Assembly (NCBI RefSeq): GCF_025947305.1
Contig: NZ_CP110009.1
Span: 1,901,501-1,965,500 of the forward strand
Direction of reading: 5' to 3'
From: Flavobacterium sp. N3904
GTDB taxonomy: Bacteria; Bacteroidota; Bacteroidia; Flavobacteriales; Flavobacteriaceae
Length of the DNA: 64,000 nucleotides
Made by a program: the position numbers and the translations under genes. The first letter of the stretch is position 1, and each line of letters starts with the position of its first letter. This document shows, piece by piece, positions 11,547 through 21,565 of this stretch. A model generated the notes under the pieces. That model saw only the letters and a program-made list of their open reading frames with translations. It was not told where the DNA came from and did not search any database.

Positions 11547-11580
11547 AAAAAGCTTCACTAATTGGTGAAGCTTTTTTTTT
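11547..11580 (+). terminator. Terminator after gltA
   Basis: AAAAAGCTTCAC (11547-11558) pairs with GTGAAGCTTTTT (11565-11576) around a 6-base loop, followed by a T run. A -7-like box for the next gene starts at the end of this T run. Confidence 0.93.
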
Positions 11581-11587
11581 ATCTTTG
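11580..11587 (+). promoter_or_regulatory. -7 box of the amidinotransferase-family gene, abutting the gltA terminator
   Basis: TATCTTTG fits TAnnTTTG; its first base is the last T of the gltA terminator tract. A TTG at 11562-11564 lies in the terminator loop, 15 bases upstream. The start codon at 11604 then leaves a leader of about ten bases. Confidence 0.5.
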
Positions 11588-11603
11588 GCAAAAGTTTAAA
11601 AAA

Positions 11604-12518
11604 ATGCTAGAATTAAATATTAAAAACGAGACTTCAAGATTGAGAGTGGTAGTGTTGGGATCAGCGGTTAATAACGGGCCAACTCCATTAGAGAACGAAG
11701 CTTACGATCCCAAATCTTTAGAACATATTTTAGCAAATACTTATCCTCTTGAAAAAGACATGGTGGTTGAAATGGAGGCTTTCAATAGTGTTTTTCAAAA
11801 GTATGGCGTTACTGTTTTGAGGCCTGAAATGATTGAAAATTACAATCAGATTTTTGCTAGAGACATTGGTTTTGTAATTGATGATACTTTTGTAAAATCA
11901 AATATATTACCTGATAGAGAACGAGAATTGGACGCCATTCAGTATGTTATTGATCAAATTAATCCGGCAAAAGTGGTTCGTCCACCTGAGGAAGTTCATA
12001 TTGAAGGTGGTGATGTGATGCTTTGGAATGATTATGTTTTTGTAGGCACTTATAAAGGAAGTGACTATGCGAGTTATATAACTGCAAGGACCAATTGGCA
12101 GGGAGTAAATTTTATAAAAGAATTGTTTCCAAACAAAATTGTCAAAGAATTTGATTTGGTAAAATCGAAAATAGAAGCCCGTGATAATGCTTTACATTTG
12201 GATTGTTGTTTTCAACCGGTTGGAAACGATAAGGGAATTATATACAAAAGAGGATTTAGAGAAGAAGCTGACTATATGTTTCTGGTAGATTTATTCGGAA
12301 AAGAAAATTTGTTCCATATTACAAGAGACGAAATGTATCATATGAATTCGAATGTTTTTTCGATAGATACAAATGTTGTTGTTTCTGAAAAGAATTTCAC
12401 AAGATTGAATAATTGGTTACGGGCAAATGGATTTGTAGTAGAAGAAATTCCATATGCCGAAATAGCAAAACAGGAAGGATTGTTGAGATGTTCTACTTTG
12501 CCATTAATTAGAGATTAA
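11604..12518 (+). CDS. Amidinotransferase/dimethylarginine hydrolase-family enzyme
   Basis: Member of the guanidino-group modifying superfamily (pentein fold; DDAH, arginine deiminase and amidinotransferase relatives). It probably attacks the guanidino carbon of arginine or a derivative through a covalent Cys intermediate. The 304-residue product shows the family's catalytic elements in order: HIEGGDVM, ALHLDCCF with the catalytic His, and a C-terminal Cys in GLLRCSTLPL. I used the ATG at 11604 because a longer frame from 11562 begins inside the gltA terminator. The exact substrate cannot be read from the sequence. A related enzyme follows. Confidence 0.85.
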   Translation: MLELNIKNETSRLRVVVLGSAVNNGPTPLENEAYDPKSLEHILANTYPLEKDMVVEMEAFNSVFQKYGVTVLRPEMIENYNQIFARDIGFVIDDTFVKSNILPDRERELDAIQYVIDQINPAKVVRPPEEVHIEGGDVMLWNDYVFVGTYKGSDYASYITARTNWQGVNFIKELFPNKIVKEFDLVKSKIEARDNALHLDCCFQPVGNDKGIIYKRGFREEADYMFLVDLFGKENLFHITRDEMYHMNSNVFSIDTNVVVSEKNFTRLNNWLRANGFVVEEIPYAEIAKQEGLLRCSTLPLIRD

Positions 12519-12676
12519 CAAATCAATTTGGGTTTTATTGTTTAACTTTAAGCAATAGATTCTTTTAACGATATTACCATAAAAATATGAAATGCGCCTA
12601 AACGATTATTTGTAGCGAGTACTAATGAAGATATGCGAATTACGTATGACCAATAAAAAACAATAAATATCAACAT

Positions 12677-13612
12677 ATGAAACAAACAACAAACTCCATT
12701 TTGATGATTCGGCCAGTTGCATTCCGTATGAATGAACAAACGGCAGTGAATAATTATTATCAAAAAGTTTTAGACGGTCTTTTGCCAGCCACAGTAAATG
12801 CAAAAGCACAACAGGAATTTGATGTTTTTGTTGAAAAGCTTCGCGCGGTTGGGGTTGATGTAACCGTAGTAGATGACAAAGAAAATTCGGATACACCGGA
12901 TAGTATTTTTCCAAACAATTGGATTTCTTTTCATGAAAATGGTGATGTAGCTTTATATCCTATGTTTGCCGAAAATCGACGTCATGAACGTCGTGAGGAT
13001 ATTTTGGATACACTAGAAGAGAAAGGATTTGTAATCGATAATATTATGGATTATACATCGGCAGAAGAGGATGGTTTTTTCTTGGAAGGTACTGGAAGTT
13101 TAGTATTAGACAGAGAGAATGGTAAAGCTTATTGTGCTCTTTCTCCGCGTGCCGATGAAGAATTATTTATTGAATTCTGTGAAGATTTTGAATTTACTCC
13201 CGTAATTTTCGAAGCATTTCAAACAGTCAATAACGAACGTAAATTAATCTATCACACCAATGTGATGATGTGTCTTGGTGAGACTTTTGCCGTTATTTGT
13301 GCAGATTGTATCGACGACAAAAAGGAAAGAAAAATGGTTCTGGATAGCCTAAAAGGGGATGAGAAAGAAGTGATTCTAATTACCGAAGAACAAGTCAATA
13401 ATTTTGCGGGTAATATGCTTGAGGTTAAAGGCGCTGACGACAGAAGGTATTTGGTAATGAGTGCCTCAGCTCATCAAAGTTTGAGTAAAAAGCAAATTAC
13501 TCAATTAGAAGAACATGTTACGATTTTGAGTTCTAGTCTTGATACGATTGAAGCTTGTGGTGGCGGAAGTGCCAGATGCATGATGGCAGAGATTTTTTTG
13601 CCAAGAGAATAA
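12677..13612 (+). CDS. CtlX-like citrulline/arginine guanidino hydrolase
   Basis: A 311-residue pentein-fold protein resembling the citrulline-utilisation hydrolase family CtlX. Visible elements are the N-terminal SILMIRPVAFRMNEQTA, FPNNWISFH with the substrate-binding Asn, the catalytic His in IYHTNVMMCLGE, and the C-terminal nucleophile in GGGSARCMMAEIF. It lies 158 bases after another enzyme of the same superfamily, suggesting a local arginine/citrulline catabolic pair. The name follows family resemblance only. Confidence 0.8.
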   Translation: MKQTTNSILMIRPVAFRMNEQTAVNNYYQKVLDGLLPATVNAKAQQEFDVFVEKLRAVGVDVTVVDDKENSDTPDSIFPNNWISFHENGDVALYPMFAENRRHERREDILDTLEEKGFVIDNIMDYTSAEEDGFFLEGTGSLVLDRENGKAYCALSPRADEELFIEFCEDFEFTPVIFEAFQTVNNERKLIYHTNVMMCLGETFAVICADCIDDKKERKMVLDSLKGDEKEVILITEEQVNNFAGNMLEVKGADDRRYLVMSASAHQSLSKKQITQLEEHVTILSSSLDTIEACGGGSARCMMAEIFLPRE

Positions 13613-13630
13613 ATTATAATTACAATGAAA

Positions 13631-13674
13631 AAAACCAGATTCCAATTTAAAAAAATGGGAATCTGGTTTTTTTG
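13631..13674. terminator. Bidirectional terminator between convergent genes
   Basis: AAAACCAGATTCC (13631-13643) pairs with GGAATCTGGTTTT (13658-13670), with A-rich and T-rich sides. It lies between the ctlX-like gene and the oppositely oriented marC-like gene, so it can stop transcription from both. Confidence 0.9.
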
Positions 13675-13687
13675 AAATCTTTTGGGC

Positions 13688-14317
13688 TCACATCAAATTT
13701 CCTTTGATGATATTGATAAGCGCACTCACTATATATTGAATTCCAATTGCAATTACTATAAAACCAACAATTCTAGAAATAGCAACTATACCAGATGCTC
13801 CAAGTAATTGAGCCAGAAAATGAGCGCTTTTCAGAATTATGAAAATAGCAACAGCTATAGCCAGTATGGCACAGGAAGCAATGATGAGTTCATTTGTTGC
13901 ATGGTGCTCCTGATAAAACGCAATTAAAAGAGAGATAGATCCAGGTCCAGCTAACATTGGCATTGCCAGAGGAGTTAATGCTATATCATTTCGTTGCTGT
14001 GCATCAGTCTCTATCTTTTTGTTTATACCTCTTTTTTTATTGAATTTCCCAGAGAGGAGTGAAAAACCTGAACTAACAATTATTAAACCGCCAGCGATAC
14101 GAAGGGAATCAATGCTGATTCCAAAAAAACTTAAAACGTATTTTCCAATAAAAAACGAAATTATCAGGATAAGAAAAACATTTATTGCTGTCCATAATGA
14201 TATTCTTGATCGTTCTTTTTTTGAGTCTCCACTAGTTAATCCAACAAAAATAGGAACAGTTCCAATTGGGTTTAATACCGAAAATAGTGCGGCAAATAGA
14301 TAGATAAATAAATCCAT
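13688..14317 (-). CDS. MarC-family integral membrane protein
   Basis: A 209-residue protein with about six hydrophobic segments and the MarC-family opening FAALFSVLNPIGTVPIFVGLT, plus a second conserved segment LTPLAMPMLAGPGSISLLI. The family is often named for multiple antibiotic resistance, but its transport function is not established. It is the only housekeeping gene of this part read leftwards. Confidence 0.9.
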   Translation of the reverse strand: MDLFIYLFAALFSVLNPIGTVPIFVGLTSGDSKKERSRISLWTAINVFLILIISFFIGKYVLSFFGISIDSLRIAGGLIIVSSGFSLLSGKFNKKRGINKKIETDAQQRNDIALTPLAMPMLAGPGSISLLIAFYQEHHATNELIIASCAILAIAVAIFIILKSAHFLAQLLGASGIVAISRIVGFIVIAIGIQYIVSALINIIKGNLM

Positions 14318-14478
14318 GCAGTTTTATTTTTTTATTGTAAAAATACACTTTTTTAAAGAACTGGTTTTATTGCCGTGTTAGGATATTGTTTTTTATTGCC
14401 GATAATTCATTTATTACTAACTTTCTCTTTTCGGTATTTTAATAAAATCATAAATATGCAAACCTATAAGTAGACAAA

Positions 14479-14511
14479 TTGCAGGCACTTGCTCCTTTTT
14501 GTTTACTTTTG
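14479..14511 (+). promoter_or_regulatory. Promoter of the CoA-binding protein gene
   Basis: TTG at 14479-14481 and TACTTTTG at 14504-14511 (22 bases between) fit the -33 and -7 boxes. The ATG at 14531 lies 19 bases downstream, which argues against the longer frame that would start at a TTG inside the promoter. Confidence 0.65.
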
Positions 14512-14530
14512 CAGTAGATATAGAAAAAAA

Positions 14531-14899
14531 ATGATAAAAAATAAAAAAACGCTTATTCTAGGAGCAACTACAAAACCAGAAAGAGCAGCATACAAGGCCA
14601 TCGAAATGTTGGTAGGCAAAGGTCACTCAGTTTTGGCTTTAGGGCAAAATATGGGAGAAGTTGCCGGAATTAAGATTAAAACCAAAGCAATTCCAATAAA
14701 AAATATAGACACAGTAAGCCTTTATATTAATCCTACCCGTCAAAAGGATTATTATAATTATATAGTTGAGGCAAAGCCTAAGCGTGTGGTCTTTAATCCT
14801 GGTACCGAAAATCCAGAGTTTTATCAGTTATTGGAATTAAACAATATCAAGGTTGAAGTTGCTTGTACATTAGTATTATTGACTTTAAATAAATATTAA
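14531..14899 (+). CDS. CoA-binding (Rossmann-type) domain protein
   Basis: A 122-residue protein made of one CoA-binding Rossmann-like domain. It shows LILGATTKPERAAYKAIEML at the N-terminus and VFNPGTENPEFYQLLE further on, both typical of the YccU/CoA_binding_2 family. Its cellular role is unknown. It starts 19 bases after a predicted -7 box and is monocistronic. Confidence 0.85.
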   Translation: MIKNKKTLILGATTKPERAAYKAIEMLVGKGHSVLALGQNMGEVAGIKIKTKAIPIKNIDTVSLYINPTRQKDYYNYIVEAKPKRVVFNPGTENPEFYQLLELNNIKVEVACTLVLLTLNKY

Positions 14900-15048
14900 T
14901 TTATTTTAGTATTTATCTGGGACAACCAGAGACAAAACTGTTTATTAATAGCAACAATTTTATATTTTGCATTTGTTTTGCTTAAAAAAATGAAATTTGG
15001 ATTTTAAAATAAGCCTAATTTTCTAAAAATGCAGTTTGTCAAATTGCT

Positions 15049-15056
15049 TACTTTTG
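15049..15056 (+). promoter_or_regulatory. -7 box immediately before recR
   Basis: TACTTTTG ends five bases before the ATG at 15062. With the usual distance from the -7 box to the transcription start, the recR mRNA would have almost no leader. No well-spaced TTG was seen. Confidence 0.5.
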
Positions 15057-15061
15057 TATCC

Positions 15062-15682
15062 ATGGAATTTTCTTCAAAATTAATAGAAAAAGCAGTCAAT
15101 GAAATGTCTCAGTTACCAGGAATTGGTAAGCGAACCGCATTGCGACTGGTTTTGCACATGTTGAAACAGCCCAAAGAGCAAGTCGCTTTTTTGTCACAGG
15201 CATTGTTATCCATGCGTGAAGACATTAAGTATTGCAACAGTTGTCATAATATTTCGGACAGTTCTACTTGTGAGATATGTGCCAATAAAAACAGAAACCA
15301 TCAAATCATTTGCGTTGTCGAAGATATTCGGGATGTAATGGCTATAGAAAATACAGGTCAATTTAGAGGCATCTATCATGTTTTGGGAGGGAAAATTTCG
15401 CCTATAGATGGAGTAGGGCCCAGTCAATTGAACATTATTTCATTGGTCGAAAAAGTTAAATTGGGTCAAGTAAGCGAAATAATTTTTGCGTTAAGCTCTA
15501 CAATGGAAGGAGATACGACTAATTTTTATATCTACAAACAAATTGCAGATAGTGCTATTATTGTATCTACAATTGCCAGAGGAATTTCTGTAGGAGACGA
15601 GTTAGAATACGCAGACGAAGTAACTCTCGGGCGCAGTATTTTGCATAGGGTGCCTTTTGAAAAATCTTTAAAAACCAATTAA
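15062..15682 (+). CDS. recR: Recombination protein RecR
   Basis: Toroidal DNA-binding protein that works with RecO and RecF to load RecA at gaps. The 206-residue product has an N-terminal helix-hairpin-helix ([17 protein letters not shown]), a four-Cys zinc finger ([16 protein letters not shown]) and a Toprim domain ([18 protein letters not shown]). The ATG at 15062 gives the standard length. An upstream ATG at 15029 would add 11 residues and lies before the predicted -7 box. Confidence 0.97.
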   Translation: MEFSSKLIEKAVNEMSQLPGIGKRTALRLVLHMLKQPKEQVAFLSQALLSMREDIKYCNSCHNISDSSTCEICANKNRNHQIICVVEDIRDVMAIENTGQFRGIYHVLGGKISPIDGVGPSQLNIISLVEKVKLGQVSEIIFALSSTMEGDTTNFYIYKQIADSAIIVSTIARGISVGDELEYADEVTLGRSILHRVPFEKSLKTN

Positions 15683-15727
15683 GCAGTTTATTAAGCTATA
15701 ATGCTTTTTAAATAGTAATTGAAAAAC

Positions 15728-15735
15728 TATATTTG
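15728..15735 (+). promoter_or_regulatory. -7 box at the start of the polysaccharide locus
   Basis: TATATTTG fits TAnnTTTG and ends 17 bases before the first polysaccharide export gene. It is a plausible promoter for the wza-wzc-epimerase-ugd operon. Confidence 0.5.
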
Positions 15736-15752
15736 TTATTAAATTTTCAAAA

Positions 15753-16544
15753 ATGAACAGACGTTTATTCTTTATATTCTTATTGATTAGTATCTTATTT
15801 ACTTCTTGTATTCCGGTGAAGGATTTAGTTTATCTTCAAAAAAAAGGAGATCCTATAAGTGAAAATTCAATTGCAATGGTAGAGTCAAAACCTTATCGAT
15901 TGCAAACACATGATGTTTTGAGCATTACTATAAAAGCAGCCGATCCAAAACTAGTTGCAATTTTTAATCCCACAACAGATGGTCAAGCTTCAGGTCAATC
16001 GGAATCAGGTTTATATTTTGACGGATTTACAGTAGACGATCATGGTAACATTAGAATACCTGTTTTGGGCGAGATGAATGTGATGGGATTTACTTTGGAA
16101 GAAGTAAGAGTAAGTATCGAGAAACAGTTGTTGACTGATTATTTTAAAGAAAATGCCAGTATTTTTGTCGTTGTCAAACTAGCAGGTTTTCGTTATACCA
16201 TAAATGGTGAAGTACAAAGTACAGGTACCAAAACATTGTTTCAAGAGAAAGTAAATGTTATGGAAGCTATTGCAAATGCTGGAGATATAACCACAACAGG
16301 TGACCGGAAAGCAGTAACCATTATCAGGCAAACCCCCAACGGAACTGAGATGAAGGATATTGATTTGACAAATATCAGCGTAATGAATTCTCCGTACTAT
16401 TATCTACAGCCTAATGACTATATCTATGTTAAGCCACTTAGACAAAAAACTTGGGGAACGGGCAGTACAGGGATTCAATCATTGACAACTATTATCACGC
16501 TTTTGTCATTGTTTACTACCACCTATTTATTGCTAAAAAATTAA
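15753..16544 (+). CDS. Polysaccharide export lipoprotein (Wza-like)
   Basis: Outer-membrane polysaccharide export protein. The 263-residue product begins with a lipoprotein signal whose lipobox is LFTSC (Cys near residue 19). A Poly_export domain follows (LQTHDVLSITIKAADPKLV), then an SLBB-like segment (YTINGEVQSTGTKTLFQ) and a hydrophobic C-terminal helix. It is directly followed by the matching tyrosine kinase/chain-length gene (15-base gap), the usual Wza-Wzc pairing. Confidence 0.92.
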   Translation: MNRRLFFIFLLISILFTSCIPVKDLVYLQKKGDPISENSIAMVESKPYRLQTHDVLSITIKAADPKLVAIFNPTTDGQASGQSESGLYFDGFTVDDHGNIRIPVLGEMNVMGFTLEEVRVSIEKQLLTDYFKENASIFVVVKLAGFRYTINGEVQSTGTKTLFQEKVNVMEAIANAGDITTTGDRKAVTIIRQTPNGTEMKDIDLTNISVMNSPYYYLQPNDYIYVKPLRQKTWGTGSTGIQSLTTIITLLSLFTTTYLLLKN

Positions 16545-16559
16545 AATCAATTTCAAAAT

Positions 16560-19004
16560 ATGTTAGATATTAAAGATTTTTCGGTTTTTGAAAATCAATC
16601 TAGTTTTGATTTTAAGGGTTTTTTAATAAAAATCTTAAGTTATTGGAAATGGTTTTTGGCAACAACATTTTTAGCCCTTTTTATCGCTTATCAAGTTAAT
16701 ATTCGTAAAGAAAAGATTTACGGTATCGAAACTCTTATTTCAATAAAAGAAGAAACAAATCCGCTTTTTACTTCCAATACGAGTTTGGTGTTTAATTGGG
16801 GAGGAACTTCAGATCAAATTCAAACCATTTCGACCACACTTCAATCGCGGTCCCATAATGAATTGGTAGTTGCTAATTTGCAATTTTACATTGATTATTT
16901 AATTCAAGGAAAATACAATCTGGAGGATGCTTATGGAGCAGTACCTTTTTATTTGGACATTGACAAAAAACAGGGACAAGTAACGGGACATCTTATAGGG
17001 ATTAAATTTTTGAGCGAAAACGAATATCAAATAAGAATCCCTTTTGAAGGAACATCTGTCTCTTTGATTCACTATTCTGATAATAGCTATAGCAATACAG
17101 CGGTACAAGAAGGTGAATTCGTAAAAAAATACAAAGTAGGTGAACAAGTGACTTTGCCTTTTTTGAATTTGAAATTGCAAATAAAAGACAATCCCGGGCT
17201 TTACAAAGGGAATGAATACTTTGTACGATTTAATGATTTTGATGGGACAGTTTCAAACTATAGAGGGATAAATGTAAAAACGGATGACAAAGGAGGCTCT
17301 ATCATTACCTTGGGAATGCAAGGGACAAATAAGGCCCGGATGGTTGATTATCTGAACGCGACTGTTAATATGTTGATAAAAAGACAATTGGACAGTAAGA
17401 ATCAATTTGCAACCAATACAATTCGCTTTATTGACAGTACGCTCGTTGCTATGGAATCCCAATTAAAACAGACGGGTGATGAGCTAAAATCATTTAGGAA
17501 AGGGAAAAACATTTATGATGTAGAAGAAGGAGGAAGTGACAAATTTTCGAATAAAATTTTGGACTTTGATGTTCAGAAAGATGCTGTAAATAGAAAAATA
17601 ACCTATTATAATTCATTAAAAACCTATTTAAAAAATAGCGTTGATTATTCAAAACTTCCAGCTCCATCAGTTGCGGGAATTGAAGATCCAAATATTGTTG
17701 TCAATGTTTCTAAATTAATTGCGCTTTCGGCCCAGAGATCTGAAATGGCATATGCTGTCAAGAGTGAAAAAATATTTCGTGATTTTGACAATCAGATGGA
17801 AGCGATAAAAAATGTTTTACTTGAAAATATTACTACCGCAAAAGCTTCACTCCAATATGATTTGGCCATGGTTGAAAGCAAAATCAATGAAGCGGAAAGT
17901 AAGATAAAAAGTCTTCCGGATGATCAGCAAGAGCTTATTAAAATCAAAAGAAAATATGATTTAAACGATAATATTTACAACACTTTTCTTCAAAAAAGAA
18001 GTGAAGCCGATATTGTAAAAGCTGCCAATTTATCGGATATACATTTTATAGATCCGGCAAAAGATATAGGTGGCGGTTTGATAGGTCCAAAAACGGGGGT
18101 AAACTATATCTTGGCGTTATTTTTGGGATTGTTACTCCCATTGCTAGTCATTGTTGGAATTTTCTTTATCAACAATGCGATTCACAATCCCGAGGACATA
18201 AAGGCGCTTACGGGTATTCCGTTAATCGGTATTATAGGGATAAACACCCAAAAAGACAGTTTGGCTGTTTACGAGAAACCAAATTCAGCTTTGTCAGAAT
18301 CCTTTAGGGCGATTCGTTCTTCTCTTCAATTTTTATATAAAAAGAATAATGTTGCAGGAGCAAAAACGCTGATGATTACTTCTTCGGTAAGTGGTGAAGG
18401 AAAAACATTCTGTTCTATAAACATTGCTACAGTGTTTGCTTTAAGCGAAAAAAAGACAGTTATTGTTGGTTTGGATTTAAGAAAACCAAAATTATTTGAA
18501 GAATTTAATTTGACCAATCAAGTTGGAGTAGTCAATTACCTAATCAAGCAAAAAAAATTGGAAGAAATTGTAAATCACACTTCAGTTCCTTTCCTAGATG
18601 TAATTCTGTCTGGACCCGTACCGCCAAATCCATCCGAGTTAATATTGAGTGACGGAATGAGAGAATTAATAGAGGAACTCAAAGAAAAATACGACTATAT
18701 AATTCTGGATACTCCTCCGGTAGGTTTGGTAGCAGATTCACTGGAACTGGTTCAATATAGTGATGTTACTTTGTATATAGTGAGACAAAATTTTACAAAG
18801 AAAGGGATGATCACCTTGTTGAATAATAGAGTAAATAGGGGGGAACTCCACAATACAAGTATTATTTTGAACGGTTTTGAAAATAAAGCTAAATACGGCG
18901 GAGGTTATGGATACGGATACGGTTATGGAAATGGGAATTATTCTAACGGATACCATGAGGCTGAAAAAAAGAAAAGTATTTTTGATATAATTTTTAGAAA
19001 ATAA
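16560..19004 (+). CDS. Wzc-like chain-length determinant/BY-kinase
   Basis: Inner-membrane co-polymerase with a cytoplasmic bacterial tyrosine kinase domain; it controls polymer length and couples to the export lipoprotein. The 814-residue product has transmembrane helices near residues 36-52 and 515-536 flanking a long periplasmic Wzz and coiled-coil region. The kinase domain carries Walker A (SVSGEGKTF, about 607-615), Walker A' (VGLDLRKPK, about 634) and Walker B (ILDTPP, about 713). A Gly-Tyr-rich autophosphorylation tail (GGYGYGYGYGNGNYSNGY) lies near residue 780. Confidence 0.95.
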   Translation: MLDIKDFSVFENQSSFDFKGFLIKILSYWKWFLATTFLALFIAYQVNIRKEKIYGIETLISIKEETNPLFTSNTSLVFNWGGTSDQIQTISTTLQSRSHNELVVANLQFYIDYLIQGKYNLEDAYGAVPFYLDIDKKQGQVTGHLIGIKFLSENEYQIRIPFEGTSVSLIHYSDNSYSNTAVQEGEFVKKYKVGEQVTLPFLNLKLQIKDNPGLYKGNEYFVRFNDFDGTVSNYRGINVKTDDKGGSIITLGMQGTNKARMVDYLNATVNMLIKRQLDSKNQFATNTIRFIDSTLVAMESQLKQTGDELKSFRKGKNIYDVEEGGSDKFSNKILDFDVQKDAVNRKITYYNSLKTYLKNSVDYSKLPAPSVAGIEDPNIVVNVSKLIALSAQRSEMAYAVKSEKIFRDFDNQMEAIKNVLLENITTAKASLQYDLAMVESKINEAESKIKSLPDDQQELIKIKRKYDLNDNIYNTFLQKRSEADIVKAANLSDIHFIDPAKDIGGGLIGPKTGVNYILALFLGLLLPLLVIVGIFFINNAIHNPEDIKALTGIPLIGIIGINTQKDSLAVYEKPNSALSESFRAIRSSLQFLYKKNNVAGAKTLMITSSVSGEGKTFCSINIATVFALSEKKTVIVGLDLRKPKLFEEFNLTNQVGVVNYLIKQKKLEEIVNHTSVPFLDVILSGPVPPNPSELILSDGMRELIEELKEKYDYIILDTPPVGLVADSLELVQYSDVTLYIVRQNFTKKGMITLLNNRVNRGELHNTSIILNGFENKAKYGGGYGYGYGYGNGNYSNGYHEAEKKKSIFDIIFRK

Positions 19005-19040
19005 ACGTTCAAAGTAAGATAAATTTTAAAGTAATCAACA

Positions 19041-20027
19041 ATGCAAGAAATCAATAAAAAGACAATATTAGTAACAGGAGGTGCAGGATTTATAGGTTCT
19101 AACTTGTGTGAATATTTTTTGTCTAAAAATTGCAAGGTTGTTTGTTTGGATAATTTTGCTACAGGGCATCGTCATAATTTGAAGGACTTTATAAACAATG
19201 AGAATTTTACTTTAATTGAAGGGGACATCCGGAATCTGGTAACTTGCCAACAGGCTGTTCAAGGCGTAAACTATGTTTTGCACCAAGCGGCATTAGGTTC
19301 TGTGCCGAGATCTATAAATGATCCTATTACTACAAATGATGTAAACGTTTCCGGGTTTTTGAATATGTTGGTAGCTGCTCGTGATGCTAATGTACAACGA
19401 TTTGTATACGCAGCGAGTTCTTCTACCTATGGGGATTCCGTTGGATTGCCAAAAGTAGAGGATGTTATAGGCAAACCATTATCTCCTTATGCCATTACAA
19501 AATATGTAAACGAGTTGTATGCAGAAATTTTCAGCAGAACATACGGATTGGAAACCATTGGATTGCGTTATTTTAATGTATTTGGAAGAAAGCAAGATCC
19601 CAACGGAGCCTATGCAGCAGTAATCCCAAAGTTTGTGATGCAATTGATGCAACATGAAAGCCCAAAAATAAACGGAGACGGAAATTATTCTCGCGATTTT
19701 ACATACATAGACAATGTAGTTCAGATGAATGAGTTGGCAATGACTGCAGACAATCCTGCAGCGGTAAATACCGTTTACAACACCGCTTATGGAGACCGCA
19801 ATACCTTAAATGATTTGGTAGGTTATTTAAAAACATTTTTATCCGAATACGATCCGAAGATTGCTGAAGTTGCTATTGAGTATGGACCAAACAGAGCTGG
19901 AGACATACCCCATTCGTTGGCAAGTATCGACAAGGCCAAAACAATTTTAGGATATGACCCCAAGTTTTCACTGCAACAAGGTTTGAAAGAAGCTGTAGGG
20001 TGGTATTGGGAGAATCTTAGCAAATAG
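19041..20027 (+). CDS. UDP-N-acetylhexosamine 4-epimerase (WbpP/TviC-like)
   Basis: Extended short-chain dehydrogenase of 328 residues. It has the NAD motif [12 protein letters not shown], a Ser/Tyr/Lys catalytic set (AASSSTYG and [11 protein letters not shown]) and the WbpP/WbgU-like segment [17 protein letters not shown]. By family it should interconvert UDP-GlcNAc and UDP-GalNAc or their uronates. It lies between the Wzc gene and ugd, and a WbpA/TviB-type dehydrogenase at 29368 would complete a UDP-GalNAcA pathway. Plain GalE activity cannot be excluded. Confidence 0.85.
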   Translation: MQEINKKTILVTGGAGFIGSNLCEYFLSKNCKVVCLDNFATGHRHNLKDFINNENFTLIEGDIRNLVTCQQAVQGVNYVLHQAALGSVPRSINDPITTNDVNVSGFLNMLVAARDANVQRFVYAASSSTYGDSVGLPKVEDVIGKPLSPYAITKYVNELYAEIFSRTYGLETIGLRYFNVFGRKQDPNGAYAAVIPKFVMQLMQHESPKINGDGNYSRDFTYIDNVVQMNELAMTADNPAAVNTVYNTAYGDRNTLNDLVGYLKTFLSEYDPKIAEVAIEYGPNRAGDIPHSLASIDKAKTILGYDPKFSLQQGLKEAVGWYWENLSK

Positions 20028-20070
20028 ATTTTAGAGTATAGATAAAATATATAGTGAAAATAGAACAGAT

Positions 20071-21462
20071 ATGAAAATTACAAAAATTTGCTGCATTGGT
20101 GCAGGATATGTTGGAGGACCAACAATGGCTGTTATTGCTCAAAAATGTCCACACATTCAGGTTACGGTTGTTGATTTGAATACCGAAAGAATCTTGGCTT
20201 GGAATGATGAAAATACAGATAATATTCCAATTTATGAACCGGGTTTGGATACAATTGTAGCAGAGGCCAGAGGCAGAAATTTATTTTTTTCTACCGAAGT
20301 TGACAAGGCCATAGACGAAGCCCAAATCATTTTTATATCGGTAAATACACCAACAAAAACTTACGGAAAAGGGAAAGGAATGGCTGCCGATTTGAAATAT
20401 ATCGAATTGTGTGCCCGCCAAATCGCCAAAGTTGCCAAAGACAATAAAATAGTGGTAGAGAAATCGACTTTGCCAGTACGAACTGCCGAAGCGCTCAAAA
20501 GTATTCTTGACAATACCGGAAATGGTGTTCAGTTCCAGATTTTGTCTAATCCTGAGTTTTTGGCCGAAGGTACCGCAGTTCAGGATTTATTGAGTCCGGA
20601 TCGCATCTTAATCGGTGGAGATACCTCGATAGAAGGTCAAAAAGCGATTCAGGCTTTGGTTGATGTATATTCAAATTGGGTGAGTCCAGAAAAGATATTG
20701 ACAACCAATGTCTGGTCATCAGAATTGTCAAAATTGACTGCCAATGCCTTTTTGGCGCAACGCATATCATCTATCAACGCGATGTCTGAACTTTGCGAAA
20801 AAACTGGAGCCGATGTCAATGAAGTGGCCAAAGCCATTGGTATGGACAGCCGAATTGGGTCAAAATTCCTGAAAGCTTCAGTAGGATTTGGGGGCTCGTG
20901 TTTTCAAAAAGACATTTTGAATTTGGTTTATATCGCCAAATCATACGGATTGAGAGAGGTTGCCGATTACTGGGAACAGGTTATTATTATGAACGACCAT
21001 CAAAAGCGTCGTTTCTCCAATAATGTAGTGCGAACACTTTATAACACAGTTGCCGACAAAAAAATTACTTTTTTGGGTTGGGCTTTCAAGAAAGACACTA
21101 ATGATACCAGAGAATCTGCAGCGATATATGTTGCCGATGACCTGATAAACGAGCAGGCAAAAATTGCGGTATTCGATCCTAAAGTGTCGCGCAAAAAGAT
21201 ACTTTCAGATCTTGATTATCTGGAAACACGAGGAACAGAAGAGAATGCAAAAAGCATATTTACTTTTGAAGATCCTTATCTGTCCTGCGAAAATGCACAT
21301 GCAATTGCTGTACTTACCGAGTGGGATGAATTTGTAAGTTATGATTGGCAAAAGATATACGATGGGATGCAGAAACCAGCTTTTGTCTTTGACGGAAGAA
21401 ATATACTGAATAAGGCCAAATTGGAAAGCATTGGTTTTGTGTATCAGGCTATCGGTTCTTGA
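20071..21462 (+). CDS. UDP-glucose 6-dehydrogenase
   Basis: Oxidises UDP-glucose to UDP-glucuronate in two NAD-dependent steps. The 463-residue product resembles the longer, animal-type UGDH group: [14 protein letters not shown] at the N-terminus, YEPGLD, and the catalytic Cys in [11 protein letters not shown] at residue 277. It is the last gene before the accessory island and is followed by a terminator, so it closes the first polysaccharide transcript. Confidence 0.93.
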   Translation: MKITKICCIGAGYVGGPTMAVIAQKCPHIQVTVVDLNTERILAWNDENTDNIPIYEPGLDTIVAEARGRNLFFSTEVDKAIDEAQIIFISVNTPTKTYGKGKGMAADLKYIELCARQIAKVAKDNKIVVEKSTLPVRTAEALKSILDNTGNGVQFQILSNPEFLAEGTAVQDLLSPDRILIGGDTSIEGQKAIQALVDVYSNWVSPEKILTTNVWSSELSKLTANAFLAQRISSINAMSELCEKTGADVNEVAKAIGMDSRIGSKFLKASVGFGGSCFQKDILNLVYIAKSYGLREVADYWEQVIIMNDHQKRRFSNNVVRTLYNTVADKKITFLGWAFKKDTNDTRESAAIYVADDLINEQAKIAVFDPKVSRKKILSDLDYLETRGTEENAKSIFTFEDPYLSCENAHAIAVLTEWDEFVSYDWQKIYDGMQKPAFVFDGRNILNKAKLESIGFVYQAIGS

Positions 21463-21497
21463 TGGTTAATAGTTAATAGTGAGTAGTGAATGGTGAT
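21463..21497 (+). repeat. Degenerate GTGAATA-type tract after ugd
   Basis: Immediately after the ugd stop come repeated 7-base-like words (TTAATAG, GTGAGTA, GTGAATG, GTGATC). The same degenerate phrase follows many other polysaccharide genes in this window and always reads on the gene strand. Confidence 0.65.
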
Positions 21498-21528
21498 CAT
21501 AAGGTCTATCTGGCAAAATTATTATAAA

Positions 21529-21565
21529 GAAAGAGAGCTAATTTTAAAAGTTAGCTCTTTTTTTG
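21529..21565 (+). terminator. Terminator after ugd
   Basis: AGAGCTAA (21535-21542) pairs with TTAGCTCT (21551-21558). The A run upstream and T run downstream extend the stem with one mismatch and supply the U tract. Confidence 0.9.

Noticed and set aside
12606..12914. 102-codon leftward frame overlapping the CtlX-like gene
   Set aside because: Antisense shadow of a well-supported enzyme gene.
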